Positions 46,232 through 55,247 of a DNA stretch of 64,000 bases are shown here, piece after piece. A program made the position numbers and the translations under genes. Under the pieces are notes generated by a model. The model did not search any database. It had not been told where the DNA came from and saw only the letters and a program-made list of their open reading frames with translations. How positions within the stretch are numbered: position 1 is the stretch's first letter; every line of letters starts with the position of its first letter. The DNA is from Janthinobacterium sp. UMAB-56 (GTDB lineage Bacteria > Pseudomonadota > Gammaproteobacteria > Burkholderiales > Burkholderiaceae_D): positions 23,682 through 87,681 of the forward strand of contig NZ_LT607661.1 in NCBI RefSeq assembly GCF_900095265.1. Reading direction: 5' to 3'.

Positions 46232-48355
46232 ATGGCAGCCAGTTTGTGGTTTGCGGTAGCCTGCGGCGTGGTCGCAGTCATTTATGGTTTGGTGTCGCGT
46301 AGCTGGATACTGCGTCAGGATCCTGGCAACGCGCGCATGCAGGAAATCGCCCTGGCCATCCAGCAGGGCGCGGCCGCCTACCTGGCGCGCCAGTACCGCA
46401 CGATCGCCATCGTCGGCGCGGTGCTACTGATCGCCATCTATGCCTTGCTCGGCTTGCATACGGCGCTGGGTTTTCTGATTGGCGCCGTGCTGTCTGGCGC
46501 CTGCGGCTTCATCGGCATGAATGTCTCGGTGCGGGCCAATGTGCGCACGGCGCAGGCGGCCACCCTGGGCATCAACCAGGCCCTGAACGTGGCCTTCAAG
46601 GGCGGTGCCATCACCGGCATGCTGGTCGTCGGCCTGGGCCTGCTGGGCGTGACTCTGTTCTACTGGCTGCTGCTGACGACGGGCGCGCCCGGCCTGACGC
46701 AGCATGACCTGATCAAGCCCCTGATCGGCCTGGCCTTTGGCGCCTCGCTCATTTCCATCTTTGCGCGGCTGGGCGGCGGCATCTTCACCAAGGGGGCCGA
46801 CGTGGGGGCGGATCTGGTGGGCAAGGTCGAGGCGGGCATTCCCGAGGACGATCCGCGCAACCCGGCCGTCATCGCCGACAACGTGGGCGACAACGTGGGC
46901 GATTGCGCCGGCATGGCGGCCGACCTGTTCGAAACCTATGTCGTGACCCTGATCGCCACCATGCTGCTGGGCGCACTGCTGATGGCAGAGGCGAGCAGCA
47001 CGGCCATCATCTACCCGCTGCTGCTGGGCGCCGTCTCCATTCTGGGGTCTATCGTCGGCTGCTCGATGGTGAAGACCAGGCCGGGCGCGAAGATCATGTC
47101 GGCCCTGTACACCGGCCTGTGGTGGGCGGCAGGGCTGTCGCTGGTCGGCTTTGCCGTGGTCACGTGGCTGCTGTGGCCCGACGACGCGATGCGCTACAAG
47201 ATGCTGGGTGCCACGGTCGTCGGCATCGTCCTCACGGGCCTGATGGTGTATATCACCGAGTACTACACGGGCACGGACTTCAAGCCCGTGCGCCACATCG
47301 CCGAAGCGTCGACGACGGGCCACGGCACGAATATCATCGCCGGCCTGGGCGTGTCGATGAAGTCCACCGCCTATCCGGTGCTGGCCGTCTGCGTCGCCAT
47401 CCTCGTCTCGTATCAACTGGCCGGCCTGTACGGCATCGCCATTGCGGCCACGTCCATGCTGTCGATGGCGGGCATCATCGTCGCCCTCGACGCGTATGGC
47501 CCCATCACGGATAACGCGGGCGGCATCGCGGAAATGTCGGGCCTGCCCGACTCCGTGCGCGCCATTACCGACCCGCTCGACGCCGTCGGCAATACCACCA
47601 AGGCCGTTACCAAGGGCTATGCCATCGGCTCGGCGGGCCTGGCCGCGCTGGTGCTGTTCGCCGACTACACGCATGCGCTTGAATCCGTGGGCCAGCACAT
47701 CACCTTTGACTTGTCGAACCCCATGGTCATCGTCGGCCTGTTCATCGGCGGCCTGATACCGTATCTGTTCGGCGCGATGGCGATGGAAGCCGTGGGCCGT
47801 GCGGCCGGCGCCGTGGTGGTCGAGGTGCGCCGGCAGTTCCGCGATATCAAGGGCATCATGGAAGGCACGGCGCGGCCCGAATACGACAAGGCCGTCGACA
47901 TGCTGACGGCGTCTGCCATCCGTGAAATGATCGTGCCGTCGCTGCTGCCCGTGGTGGTGCCCATCGTCGTCGGCATGCTGCTGGGACCTGCGGCGCTGGG
48001 GGGGCTCTTGATGGGGACCATCGTGACGGGCCTGTTCGTGGCCATTTCCATGACCACGGGCGGCGGCGCCTGGGACAATGCGAAGAAATACATCGAGGAT
48101 GGACACTTCGGCGGCAAGGGTTCGGAGGCGCACAAGGCGGCCGTCACGGGCGACACGGTGGGCGACCCGTACAAGGATACGGCCGGTCCGGCCGTGAACC
48201 CCTTGATCAAGATCATCAATATCGTGGCACTGCTGCTGGTGCCGCTGCTGCCGGCCACGGGCTGGCTGGCCGTCAAGGCGCCGGCAGCCATCCACGCGCC
48301 CGTGCCGGCCATCCTGGCGCCGGCGACACCCGTGCAAGTGTTGCCGGCCCAGTAA
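46232..48355 (+). CDS. hppA: membrane-bound proton-pumping pyrophosphatase
   Basis: 707 residues, about 16 transmembrane helices. Couples PPi hydrolysis to proton export. PPi-binding motif [21 protein letters not shown], then [22 protein letters not shown] (read as [13 protein letters not shown] and MAADLFETY). The segment [16 protein letters not shown] has Lys and Thr at the two positions that mark potassium-independent enzymes (family knowledge). The second [11 protein letters not shown] motif is present. A 35-residue Ala/Pro-rich tail extends the C-terminus. GGGGACGAT precedes ATG 46232. Confidence 0.94.
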   Translation: MAASLWFAVACGVVAVIYGLVSRSWILRQDPGNARMQEIALAIQQGAAAYLARQYRTIAIVGAVLLIAIYALLGLHTALGFLIGAVLSGACGFIGMNVSVRANVRTAQAATLGINQALNVAFKGGAITGMLVVGLGLLGVTLFYWLLLTTGAPGLTQHDLIKPLIGLAFGASLISIFARLGGGIFTKGADVGADLVGKVEAGIPEDDPRNPAVIADNVGDNVGDCAGMAADLFETYVVTLIATMLLGALLMAEASSTAIIYPLLLGAVSILGSIVGCSMVKTRPGAKIMSALYTGLWWAAGLSLVGFAVVTWLLWPDDAMRYKMLGATVVGIVLTGLMVYITEYYTGTDFKPVRHIAEASTTGHGTNIIAGLGVSMKSTAYPVLAVCVAILVSYQLAGLYGIAIAATSMLSMAGIIVALDAYGPITDNAGGIAEMSGLPDSVRAITDPLDAVGNTTKAVTKGYAIGSAGLAALVLFADYTHALESVGQHITFDLSNPMVIVGLFIGGLIPYLFGAMAMEAVGRAAGAVVVEVRRQFRDIKGIMEGTARPEYDKAVDMLTASAIREMIVPSLLPVVVPIVVGMLLGPAALGGLLMGTIVTGLFVAISMTTGGGAWDNAKKYIEDGHFGGKGSEAHKAAVTGDTVGDPYKDTAGPAVNPLIKIINIVALLLVPLLPATGWLAVKAPAAIHAPVPAILAPATPVQVLPAQ

Positions 48356-48406
48356 GGCCAGTCACGCCCTGCAGCCCTGTGGCACATGCTGCAGGGCTGT
48401 GCCGCG

Positions 48407-50467
48407 TCAGAAGCGTGACGTCAGGCCAACAAACATACGGCGTCCCGGCACGTAATAGTCGACCAGGCCGTCGGCCATCGGCCCCTTCTTGAACAGGTTT
48501 TGCACGCCACCGCGCACGGTCCACTGGGGCGTGACCTTGTACGACACGACGGTGTCGACGATGGTGTAGGCTTTTTCGGCCAGCTTGCCGGCATCGAGTT
48601 CCTTGCCCGTGTACTGGGCCGATACTTCGCCGAACAGCTGGTCGTTGACTTGCCAGCCCAGCGCCGAGTACCACGACAGCTTCGGTGTCGACAGCAGGTT
48701 GGCGCCCGTGGTCAGGTTTTTCGCTTCCGCCATGTAGGTCACGTTGTTACGCCAGTTCAGGTTTTTCGTCAGCGGGATGGTGGCTGTCGCTTCCAGGCCG
48801 CTGGTACGTGCCTTCTGGATATTCGTCATCTTGGTCCACCAGCGCTGCTGGTAAAAGCCCAGCGGCGCATAGTCGATCTTGTTCTTGAAATCCGTGTGGA
48901 AGTACGTCAAGCCCACATCCCAGCCATTCTGTTCCCACGCCACGCCGATCTCGCCGGCCGTGCTTGTTTCCGGCTTCAAGTCCGCATTGCCGGCCATGTA
49001 GCAGGAGCCGGTGACGTAGCCCAGAGGTTTCAGGCTGCCGCAACCGCGTCCGCCCGAGTTGGTCGCTGCCGCCGGCGAGTTTTCCTTCAGGCTCGGGGCG
49101 CGGAAGCCTTGCGAGACGCCGCCCTTGATGGTCCAGGCGGGGGCAGGGTGGTACACCAGGTACAGGCGCGGGCTGTAGTGGTTGCCGAACTTGCTGTGGT
49201 GGTCCAGGCGCAGGCCAGCCGTGGCCGTCAAGTCCTCGCGCAGGAACAACTGATCTTCCGCAAACAGGGCCGAGGTGGTGCCGGACAGGGTCGCGCCGCT
49301 CACGGTGTTGCCCAGGTAATCGGTGGGCACGGTGCCGATGGTACTCGTATTCGTCAGTTCCTGGTGCTTCCACTGGCCGCCCATCACCAGCATTTGCTCG
49401 ATGCCGCCCCAGCCAACCCGTTTTTCCAGGCTGGCATCGAGCGTGCTGTCCTTGGATTGTGCTACCGAGCCGACGACTTCGTTATCGAAGTCGTTGTGAT
49501 ACAGGTTGACCATGGTCTTGCCGAAGTCCCAGCGGCCTTCGTAGCCGACGCTGACGCTCTTGCGTATCAGTTTGTTGGCGCCCCAGCTGTAGACCAGCGG
49601 CTCGCCATCCGCATCGCGCGCGGACGAATCCATCGATTGCTGCTTGCCGTAGCTGGCGTCCAGTGACAGGTTTTGTTTCTTGCCCAGCGCCCAGTTCAGC
49701 TGGCCCGAGACAGTCTGGTTGCGTTCGCCGCCCATGCTGCCCGCTTTCTCGAAAAATTTTTCATCGGGATTCTGACGCGACTGGCTTACGCCCAGGCGCA
49801 TGCCGACCGTGTCCGACAGGGGGCCGGCCAGGTTCACGCCCAGTTGGTGCGCCGTGCCGCGGTCGCTGTCTTGCGGCTGCGTGTAGTTGGCCGTGGCCGA
49901 ACCGTTCCACTTGCCCGGTATCTTGCGCGTGATGATGTTGATCACGCCGCCCATGGCGTCCGAGCCGTACAGCGAAGACATGGGCCCCCGCACCACTTCT
50001 ATGCGCTCGATCATGTCGGGCGAGATCCAGTTCAAGTCCTGGCGGCCCAGGTCGGGGCGGTAGGCGGTGTCGGCCGAGCTGCCCACGCGCTTGCCATCAA
50101 CCAGAATCAAGGTGTATTTGTCGGGCAAGCCGCGTAGCTTGATCTTCGACGCCTCGCCTTCGGGGCTGGTGCCGCCCGTGACGCCGGGGATGCGGCGCAG
50201 CAAGGTATTCAAGTCATACACGGGCTGGCGCTCGATTTCCTCGCGCGTGATGACGCTGATGCTGGCCGGCGCATCCTTGATGTCAATGGCCGTGCCCGAT
50301 GCGGTGACGACCACCGTGTTCATGGTGGGATCGGCGGCCATATTGCCTTCGGCCCAGGCGCTGCTGACGGCCAGTGACAGCAGGCAGGGCAGGAGCAGGG
50401 CGGCGCAAGGCATGGCGCGGGCGGGAGTGGCGACGGGGGCTACGAAGGCGGAACTACGCTTGGTCAT
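48407..50467 (-). CDS. TonB-dependent catecholate-type siderophore/iron receptor (CirA/FepA-like)
   Basis: 686 residues from ATG 50467 (MTKRSSAF), GGAAAG upstream. Signal peptide (ALLLPCLLSLAVSSAWA), TonB-box-like MNTVVVTASG, full plug (DAPASISVITREEIERQPVY, KIKLRGLPDKYTLILVDGKR, SPDMIERIEVVRGPMSSLYG, SDAMGGVINIITR), then the barrel with LDHHSKFGNHYSPRLYLVY and the terminal VGLTSRF. Imports ferric siderophore with ExbBD-TonB energy. A perfect Fur palindrome stands upstream, so expression should rise when iron is scarce. Confidence 0.93.
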   Translation of the reverse strand: MTKRSSAFVAPVATPARAMPCAALLLPCLLSLAVSSAWAEGNMAADPTMNTVVVTASGTAIDIKDAPASISVITREEIERQPVYDLNTLLRRIPGVTGGTSPEGEASKIKLRGLPDKYTLILVDGKRVGSSADTAYRPDLGRQDLNWISPDMIERIEVVRGPMSSLYGSDAMGGVINIITRKIPGKWNGSATANYTQPQDSDRGTAHQLGVNLAGPLSDTVGMRLGVSQSRQNPDEKFFEKAGSMGGERNQTVSGQLNWALGKKQNLSLDASYGKQQSMDSSARDADGEPLVYSWGANKLIRKSVSVGYEGRWDFGKTMVNLYHNDFDNEVVGSVAQSKDSTLDASLEKRVGWGGIEQMLVMGGQWKHQELTNTSTIGTVPTDYLGNTVSGATLSGTTSALFAEDQLFLREDLTATAGLRLDHHSKFGNHYSPRLYLVYHPAPAWTIKGGVSQGFRAPSLKENSPAAATNSGGRGCGSLKPLGYVTGSCYMAGNADLKPETSTAGEIGVAWEQNGWDVGLTYFHTDFKNKIDYAPLGFYQQRWWTKMTNIQKARTSGLEATATIPLTKNLNWRNNVTYMAEAKNLTTGANLLSTPKLSWYSALGWQVNDQLFGEVSAQYTGKELDAGKLAEKAYTIVDTVVSYKVTPQWTVRGGVQNLFKKGPMADGLVDYYVPGRRMFVGLTSRF

Positions 50468-50558
50468 GGTGATCTTTCCGGATGTTTTTATTTCCTGGCT
50501 GCCTACCGGGTGGCTCGGGTATGAATGAAAAAAACTGCGCCTCAATTTCGGCAATGAT

Positions 50559-50577
50559 AATAAGAATCATTCTTATT
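50559..50577. promoter_or_regulatory. Fur box
   Basis: Perfect 9-1-9 palindrome AATAAGAAT C ATTCTTATT inside TGATAATAAGAATCATTC. Matches the Fur repressor consensus and lies 91 bp upstream of the receptor's start codon. Confidence 0.9.
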
Positions 50578-50747
50578 GTAATGCCATGCTGGCAAGAAGG
50601 AAAGTGCTGAGCAGAAATAAAACACCGTTACCGTCGGCGTATCGGCCCTGTGCGGCACGTGCAGACGTGAGAGTGTTACTCTGGCTGACATCTGGCGCGG
50701 CGTGTGCCAATAATGAAACTTGTGCGTTGGATGTCGGGGGAGGTGGT

Positions 50748-51182
50748 ATGTCAAGGATGACAGAAAGCATGCTGGCGTTGACCTGCGCCATGCTGGTATC
50801 GGCTGGCGGCCATGCTTGGGCGCAGGAGCCGGCGGTGCCAGCGGTGCCGGATCCGCTGCCCGTGTGCCGGCTCGACCCGCGCGATAGCGGCAAGCTGGCG
50901 GTGGAACCGTGCCGCCCGGCGCCGCCCGTGCAGCCGCGCCGTTCCGTGGCGCAGGTGATCGGCCGCATGCCGGCGCAGCCGGCGCCACCGCTTGTGCCCA
51001 TGGCGCCCCTGCCGCCCAGCCCGGCCGTGCCCCTGCCCGGCGCGCCGCAGCCCATCGGTGCCTGCGACACAGGCGGTTGTCGCGATGCGGCCGGCGCGCG
51101 CTACAACGGCGCGGGCAATGCCACGCTTGACGCCAACGGGCGCATCTGCCACCGCAACGGGGCTTTCATGCAGTGCTTTTAA
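50748..51182 (+). CDS. exported proline-rich hypothetical protein with cysteine-rich tail
   Basis: 144 residues from ATG 50748 with GGGGGAGG upstream. Signal peptide ([19 protein letters not shown]), a Pro-rich middle (AQPAPPLVPMAPLPPSPAVP), and a C-terminal domain with paired cysteines (IGACDTGGCRDAAGARYNG, ANGRICHRNGAFMQCF). The last part looks like a small disulfide-stabilised fold similar to that in other short Burkholderiales exported proteins. Function not recognised. Confidence 0.75.
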   Translation: MSRMTESMLALTCAMLVSAGGHAWAQEPAVPAVPDPLPVCRLDPRDSGKLAVEPCRPAPPVQPRRSVAQVIGRMPAQPAPPLVPMAPLPPSPAVPLPGAPQPIGACDTGGCRDAAGARYNGAGNATLDANGRICHRNGAFMQCF

Positions 51183-51251
51183 GCCTTTCAGTGGCTAAGG
51201 CTGCAAGTTTTCGCTCGGTCAGCGCAAAAATGGCTACAATTGTCGCCGACA

Positions 51252-51271
51252 TTACGTTTACGTAAACGTAA
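51252..51271. promoter_or_regulatory. perfect 20-bp palindromic operator
   Basis: TTACGTTTACGTAAACGTAA, fully self-complementary, 82 bp upstream of the HSD10-type dehydrogenase. Resembles sites of LiuR-type MerR regulators of branched-chain amino acid breakdown (from memory of the family). Confidence 0.75.
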
Positions 51272-51353
51272 TAGCGCGTAATGATGGCATCGTGCATCAA
51301 CTATCAGGCGCCGGGAACACGGCCCCTATTACTCAGGATACTCAGGAGATTTC

Positions 51354-52112
51354 ATGCAGATTCAGGACAATGTATTCATCATCACGGGCGGCGCATCGGG
51401 TTTGGGCGCGGCCACGGCGCGCATGCTGACGGCCGCTGGCGGCAAGGTCGTGCTGGCCGACGTGCAGACCGAGGCGGGCCAGGCGCTGGCCGCTGAATTG
51501 AACGGCGTGTTCGTGCCGTGCGACGTCACCTCGGAAGAAGACGGCATGGCCGTGGTGGCCGCGGCGACCAAGCTGGGCACCTTGCGCGGCCTGGTCAACT
51601 GCGCCGGCGTGGCGCCCGCCGTGAAAACCGTGGGCAAGGATGGCCCGCATCCGCTGGCCCTGTTCCAGAAGGTCGTCAACATCAACCTGGTGGGCACTTT
51701 CAATATGTGCCGCCTGGCGGCCGACGCCATGGCCAAACAGGATGCCACCGTTGAGGGCGAACGCGGCATCATCATCAACACGGCTTCCGTGGCGGCCTAC
51801 GATGGCCAGATCGGCCAGGCCGCGTATGCCTCGTCGAAGGCGGCCGTGGTGGGACTGACGCTGCCGATGGCGCGCGACCTGTCGCGCAACGGCATCCGCG
51901 TGATGACGGTGGCGCCCGGCATTTTCGAAACACCGATGCTGCTCGGCATGCCGGCTGAAGTGCAGGATGCGCTGGGCAAGATGGTGCCGTTCCCATCGCG
52001 CCTGGGCAAGCCCGGCGAATACGCGCAACTGGTAAAAGCCATCGTGGAAAACGTCATGCTCAATGGCGAGACTATCCGCCTCGACGGCGCGATCCGCATG
52101 CAGCCGAAGTAA
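51354..52112 (+). CDS. 3-hydroxyacyl-CoA / 2-methyl-3-hydroxybutyryl-CoA dehydrogenase (SDR, HSD10 type)
   Basis: 252 residues. NAD-dependent SDR that oxidises 3-hydroxyacyl-CoAs, including the isoleucine intermediate. Glycine loop TGGASGLGAAT, NCAGVAPAVKT (NAG), catalytic Ser in INTASVAAYDGQIGQ, YASSKAAV for Tyr/Lys, and VAPGIFETPML. The segments match type II hydroxyacyl-CoA dehydrogenase more than FabG. A perfect palindromic operator lies upstream; control by a LiuR-like regulator would fit the isoleucine role (inference). Followed by its own terminator. Confidence 0.9.
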   Translation: MQIQDNVFIITGGASGLGAATARMLTAAGGKVVLADVQTEAGQALAAELNGVFVPCDVTSEEDGMAVVAAATKLGTLRGLVNCAGVAPAVKTVGKDGPHPLALFQKVVNINLVGTFNMCRLAADAMAKQDATVEGERGIIINTASVAAYDGQIGQAAYASSKAAVVGLTLPMARDLSRNGIRVMTVAPGIFETPMLLGMPAEVQDALGKMVPFPSRLGKPGEYAQLVKAIVENVMLNGETIRLDGAIRMQPK

Positions 52113-52147
52113 GCCAGGCGCGATTTGATGTAGGATATCCCCGTATG

Positions 52148-52184
52148 GGGCGTACAGCCTTGCTCGGCTGTGCGCCCTTTTTTT
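52148..52184 (+). terminator. rho-independent terminator after the HSD10-type gene
   Basis: Stem GGGCGTACAGCC / GGCTGTGCGCCC (one G-T pair), six-base loop, then seven T. Confidence 0.92.
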
Positions 52185-52196
52185 ATCGGAGAATCC

Positions 52197-53972
52197 ATGA
52201 TCACATTGAAGCCGCTGGCCTTGCGCCTGACCTTGCTGGGAGCGCTCGCTGCCAGTCCCGTATTTGCCGAAGTGCCGCAAAAGGCGCCGGAAATCGCCAC
52301 CGCGTATGCGGAAAAATCGGGTTGGGCAGCGCAGAAATTCATGGTGGCTGCCGCCAATCCGCTGGCCGCCGATGCCGGCTACCAGATGCTGAAAAAAGGC
52401 GGCAGCGCCATCGACGCAGCCATCGCCACGCAGCTGGTACTGACGCTGGTTGAACCGCAATCGTCGGGCATCGGCGGCGGCGCCTTCTTGCTGTACTCGA
52501 CCGGCAAGCGCGTGCAAGCCTTCGACGGGCGCGAAACGGCGCCCGCCGCCGCCGATGAACATCTGTTCCAGAATGCGGACGGCAGTCCCGTCTCGCGCGC
52601 CACGGGCGTGGTGGGCGGGCGCTCCGTGGGCGCGCCTGGCGTGCTGCGCATGCTGGAACTGGCGCACAAGGAACATGGCAAGCTGCCGTGGGCGACCCTG
52701 TTCGGTCCCGCCATCAAGCTGGCGCATGGCGGTTTTCCCGTCAGCCAGCGCCTCAATGGCCTGTTAAACTGGGACCAGGCCCTGAAGCGCGACCCCGTCG
52801 CCGCCGCCTATTTTTATGATCAGGACGGCAAGGCCTGGCCCGTCGGCCATGTGCTGAAAAACCCGCAGCTGGCGCGCACCCTGCGCGAGATCGCCCGTGG
52901 CGGCGCCGACGCCTTTTACCAGGGCCGCATCGCGCGCGACATCGCCGCCAAGGTGGCCTCGCACCCGACCAATCCCGGCAAGCTGACGGCGCTCGATATC
53001 GCCGGCTACCAGGCCAAGGTGCGCGAACCCGTCTGCAGCGACTACAAGGCCTGGACCGTGTGCGGCATGCCGCCGCCATCGTCGGGCGGCATCGCTATTG
53101 CGCAGATGCTGGGCATGCTGGAAGTGAAGGATATTCGTCCGTATCCGCCCGTCGGCGGCGTGCTCGATGCGCGAGCGATACACCTGTTTTCGGAAGCGGG
53201 GCGTCTGGCTTATGCGGACCGCAACCGCTACGTGGCCGACACGGACTTCGTGCCGTTGCCCGGTGACGGCATCGCCTCGATGCTCGATAAAACCTATCTG
53301 GCGCAGCGCGCATCCCTGATCGGCGACAAATCCATGGGCCGCGCCTTGCCCGGTACGCCGCCCGGCATGCAGGTGGCGTGGGGCATGGACAACGCGCTGC
53401 AGCGTCCATCGACCTCGCATCTGGTGGCGGTGGACGCCTTCGGCGGCGGCCTGTCGATGACCACCAGCGTGGAAGACGCCTTCGGTGCGCGCCAGATGGT
53501 CGACGGCTTTTTGCTGAATAACCAGCTGACGGATTTTTCGTTCGATTCGCGCGATGCGGACGGTCCCATCGCCAACCGCGTACAGGCTGGCAAGCGTCCG
53601 CGCAGTTCCATGTCGCCCACCCTGGTGTTTGAAAAAGGCACGCACAAGCTGGTGCTGGCGACGGGATCGCCTGGCGGCTCGTCCATCATCAATTATGTCG
53701 CCAAGGTACTGGTCGGTACCATGGATTGGGGCCTGAACGTGCAGCAAGCGATCAACCTGCCGAACTTCGGCAGCCGCAACGGTCCGACGGAGCTGGAAAA
53801 GGGCCGCGCGCCCGCAGCGCAAGTCGAGGCGCTACAGGCGATGGGCCACGAGGTGCGCGTGATCGAACAGAATTCCGGCTTGCAGGGCATCATGCGCCTG
53901 AACGCGCACGGCAAGGATTTCTGGTTTGGGGGCGCCGATCCGCGCAGGGAAGGCATGGTCAGAGGTGATTGA
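52197..53972 (+). CDS. ggt: gamma-glutamyltransferase
   Basis: 591 residues with a signal peptide (LTLLGALAASPVFA), periplasmic. Made as a precursor cleaved at Thr406 in PSTSHLVAVD, which becomes the N-terminal nucleophile of the small subunit. Other landmarks: SGIGGGAFLLYS and DGRETAP in the large subunit, QMVDGFLLNNQLTDFSF, and SPGGSSI in the oxyanion region. Breaks glutathione and other gamma-glutamyl compounds. CGGAGA precedes ATG 52197. No partner operon; next gene 51 bp away. Confidence 0.95.
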   Translation: MITLKPLALRLTLLGALAASPVFAEVPQKAPEIATAYAEKSGWAAQKFMVAAANPLAADAGYQMLKKGGSAIDAAIATQLVLTLVEPQSSGIGGGAFLLYSTGKRVQAFDGRETAPAAADEHLFQNADGSPVSRATGVVGGRSVGAPGVLRMLELAHKEHGKLPWATLFGPAIKLAHGGFPVSQRLNGLLNWDQALKRDPVAAAYFYDQDGKAWPVGHVLKNPQLARTLREIARGGADAFYQGRIARDIAAKVASHPTNPGKLTALDIAGYQAKVREPVCSDYKAWTVCGMPPPSSGGIAIAQMLGMLEVKDIRPYPPVGGVLDARAIHLFSEAGRLAYADRNRYVADTDFVPLPGDGIASMLDKTYLAQRASLIGDKSMGRALPGTPPGMQVAWGMDNALQRPSTSHLVAVDAFGGGLSMTTSVEDAFGARQMVDGFLLNNQLTDFSFDSRDADGPIANRVQAGKRPRSSMSPTLVFEKGTHKLVLATGSPGGSSIINYVAKVLVGTMDWGLNVQQAINLPNFGSRNGPTELEKGRAPAAQVEALQAMGHEVRVIEQNSGLQGIMRLNAHGKDFWFGGADPRREGMVRGD

Positions 53973-54023
53973 TTCACCCCGAAACTTTTCCACAAAGCAT
54001 ACAGACCCTGCTAATCTGCCGGC

Positions 54024-55193
54024 ATGGGAATGCAAAATAAAACAGGCTTGATACTCACGGGAGGAGGCGCCCGTGCCGCCTACCAGGTGGGCGTGCTGCA
54101 GGCGATTTCGGCGATTCTGTGGGAAGCGGGCTGGGCGCCGGCGCGCAATCCGTTCGACATCATTTGCGGCACCTCGGCCGGCGCCATCAACGCCACGGCG
54201 CTGGCCTGCCGTGCGGACAACTTCGGCGAAGGCGTGCAAAAGCTGCTCGACGTGTGGCAGCACATCCAGGTCGAGCAAGTGTATCGGGCCGATTCGCTGG
54301 GCGTGATCCGCTCGGGCGCGCGCTGGCTGTCGCTGCTGTCGTTCGGCTGGCTGCTGCGCCAGTGGCATGCTTCGCCGCCCAGTTCCCTGCTCGACAATAC
54401 CCCGCTGGTCAGCCTGCTGCACCGCATGCTCGACCTGCCGCGCCTGGACGCGGCCCTGGCCGACGGTTTGCTGCATGCGCTGGCCGTGACGGCGTCGTCG
54501 TATTCGGGCAGCCGCCACATGACGTTTTACCAGACGGCCGAGGATATCGCGCCCTGGGTGCGTACGCAGCGCCTGGCCCTGCCGGACCAGATCGGCGTGG
54601 AACACTTGCTCGCCTCGGCCGCCATCCCTTTTATTTTCCCCGCCGTGCCCCTGTACGTGGGCGGCCAGCGCGAATACTGTGGCGATGGTTCCATGCGCCA
54701 GCTAGCGCCGATCTCGCCGGCCATCCACCTGGGCGCGAACAAGGTGCTGGTGGTGGGCGCGGGACGCATGACGGAAGCGGCGCCCGCCGCGTCCGAAGCG
54801 GCGCGCTACCCGAGCCTGGCGCAGATCGCCGGGCACGCGCTGTCGTCGATTTTCCTCGATGGCCTGGCCGTCGACATCGAGCGCCTGAACCGCATCAACC
54901 TGACCCTGTCGATGCTGCCGCCCGAGTTGCTGGGCAGGACGGCCTTGCGGCCGGTGGAATTGCTGGTCATCGCGCCGTCCGAGCGGCTCGACGCCATCGC
55001 CAGCCGGCATATCGGCAGTTTGCCGCGTCCTATCCGCACCATGTTGTCGGGCATCGGCGCGGCCGAGGCGCGCGGCGCGGCGCTGGCATCGTATTTATTG
55101 TTCGAATCGACGTATACTAATGAGCTGATCCGTCTTGGACAGCGCGATACGCAGGCCCGCAAGGACGATGTACTGGCGTTTTTTGGTTCTTGA
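54024..55193 (+). CDS. patatin-like phospholipase
   Basis: 389 residues, no signal peptide. Oxyanion loop GGGARAAYQVGVLQA, catalytic serine Ser51 in CGTSAGAIN, catalytic Asp in the DGSMRQLAP motif (D-G pair). Hydrolyses acyl ester bonds of lipids. The insert around LLSFGWLLRQWHASPPS and the C-terminal TMLSGIGAAEARG are of the bacterial patatin type. ATG 54024 or 54030 could be the start. Confidence 0.88.
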   Translation: MGMQNKTGLILTGGGARAAYQVGVLQAISAILWEAGWAPARNPFDIICGTSAGAINATALACRADNFGEGVQKLLDVWQHIQVEQVYRADSLGVIRSGARWLSLLSFGWLLRQWHASPPSSLLDNTPLVSLLHRMLDLPRLDAALADGLLHALAVTASSYSGSRHMTFYQTAEDIAPWVRTQRLALPDQIGVEHLLASAAIPFIFPAVPLYVGGQREYCGDGSMRQLAPISPAIHLGANKVLVVGAGRMTEAAPAASEAARYPSLAQIAGHALSSIFLDGLAVDIERLNRINLTLSMLPPELLGRTALRPVELLVIAPSERLDAIASRHIGSLPRPIRTMLSGIGAAEARGAALASYLLFESTYTNELIRLGQRDTQARKDDVLAFFGS

Positions 55194-55247
55194 GACGGCC
55201 CCCGGAAGAGTAGCCGGAGTTTTCGCGTTTTTTTTGACAGGACGATT

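Noticed and set aside
46424..48337. 637-codon minus-strand frame over hppA
   Set aside because: Antisense shadow with His/Gln/Arg/Gly-rich composition.
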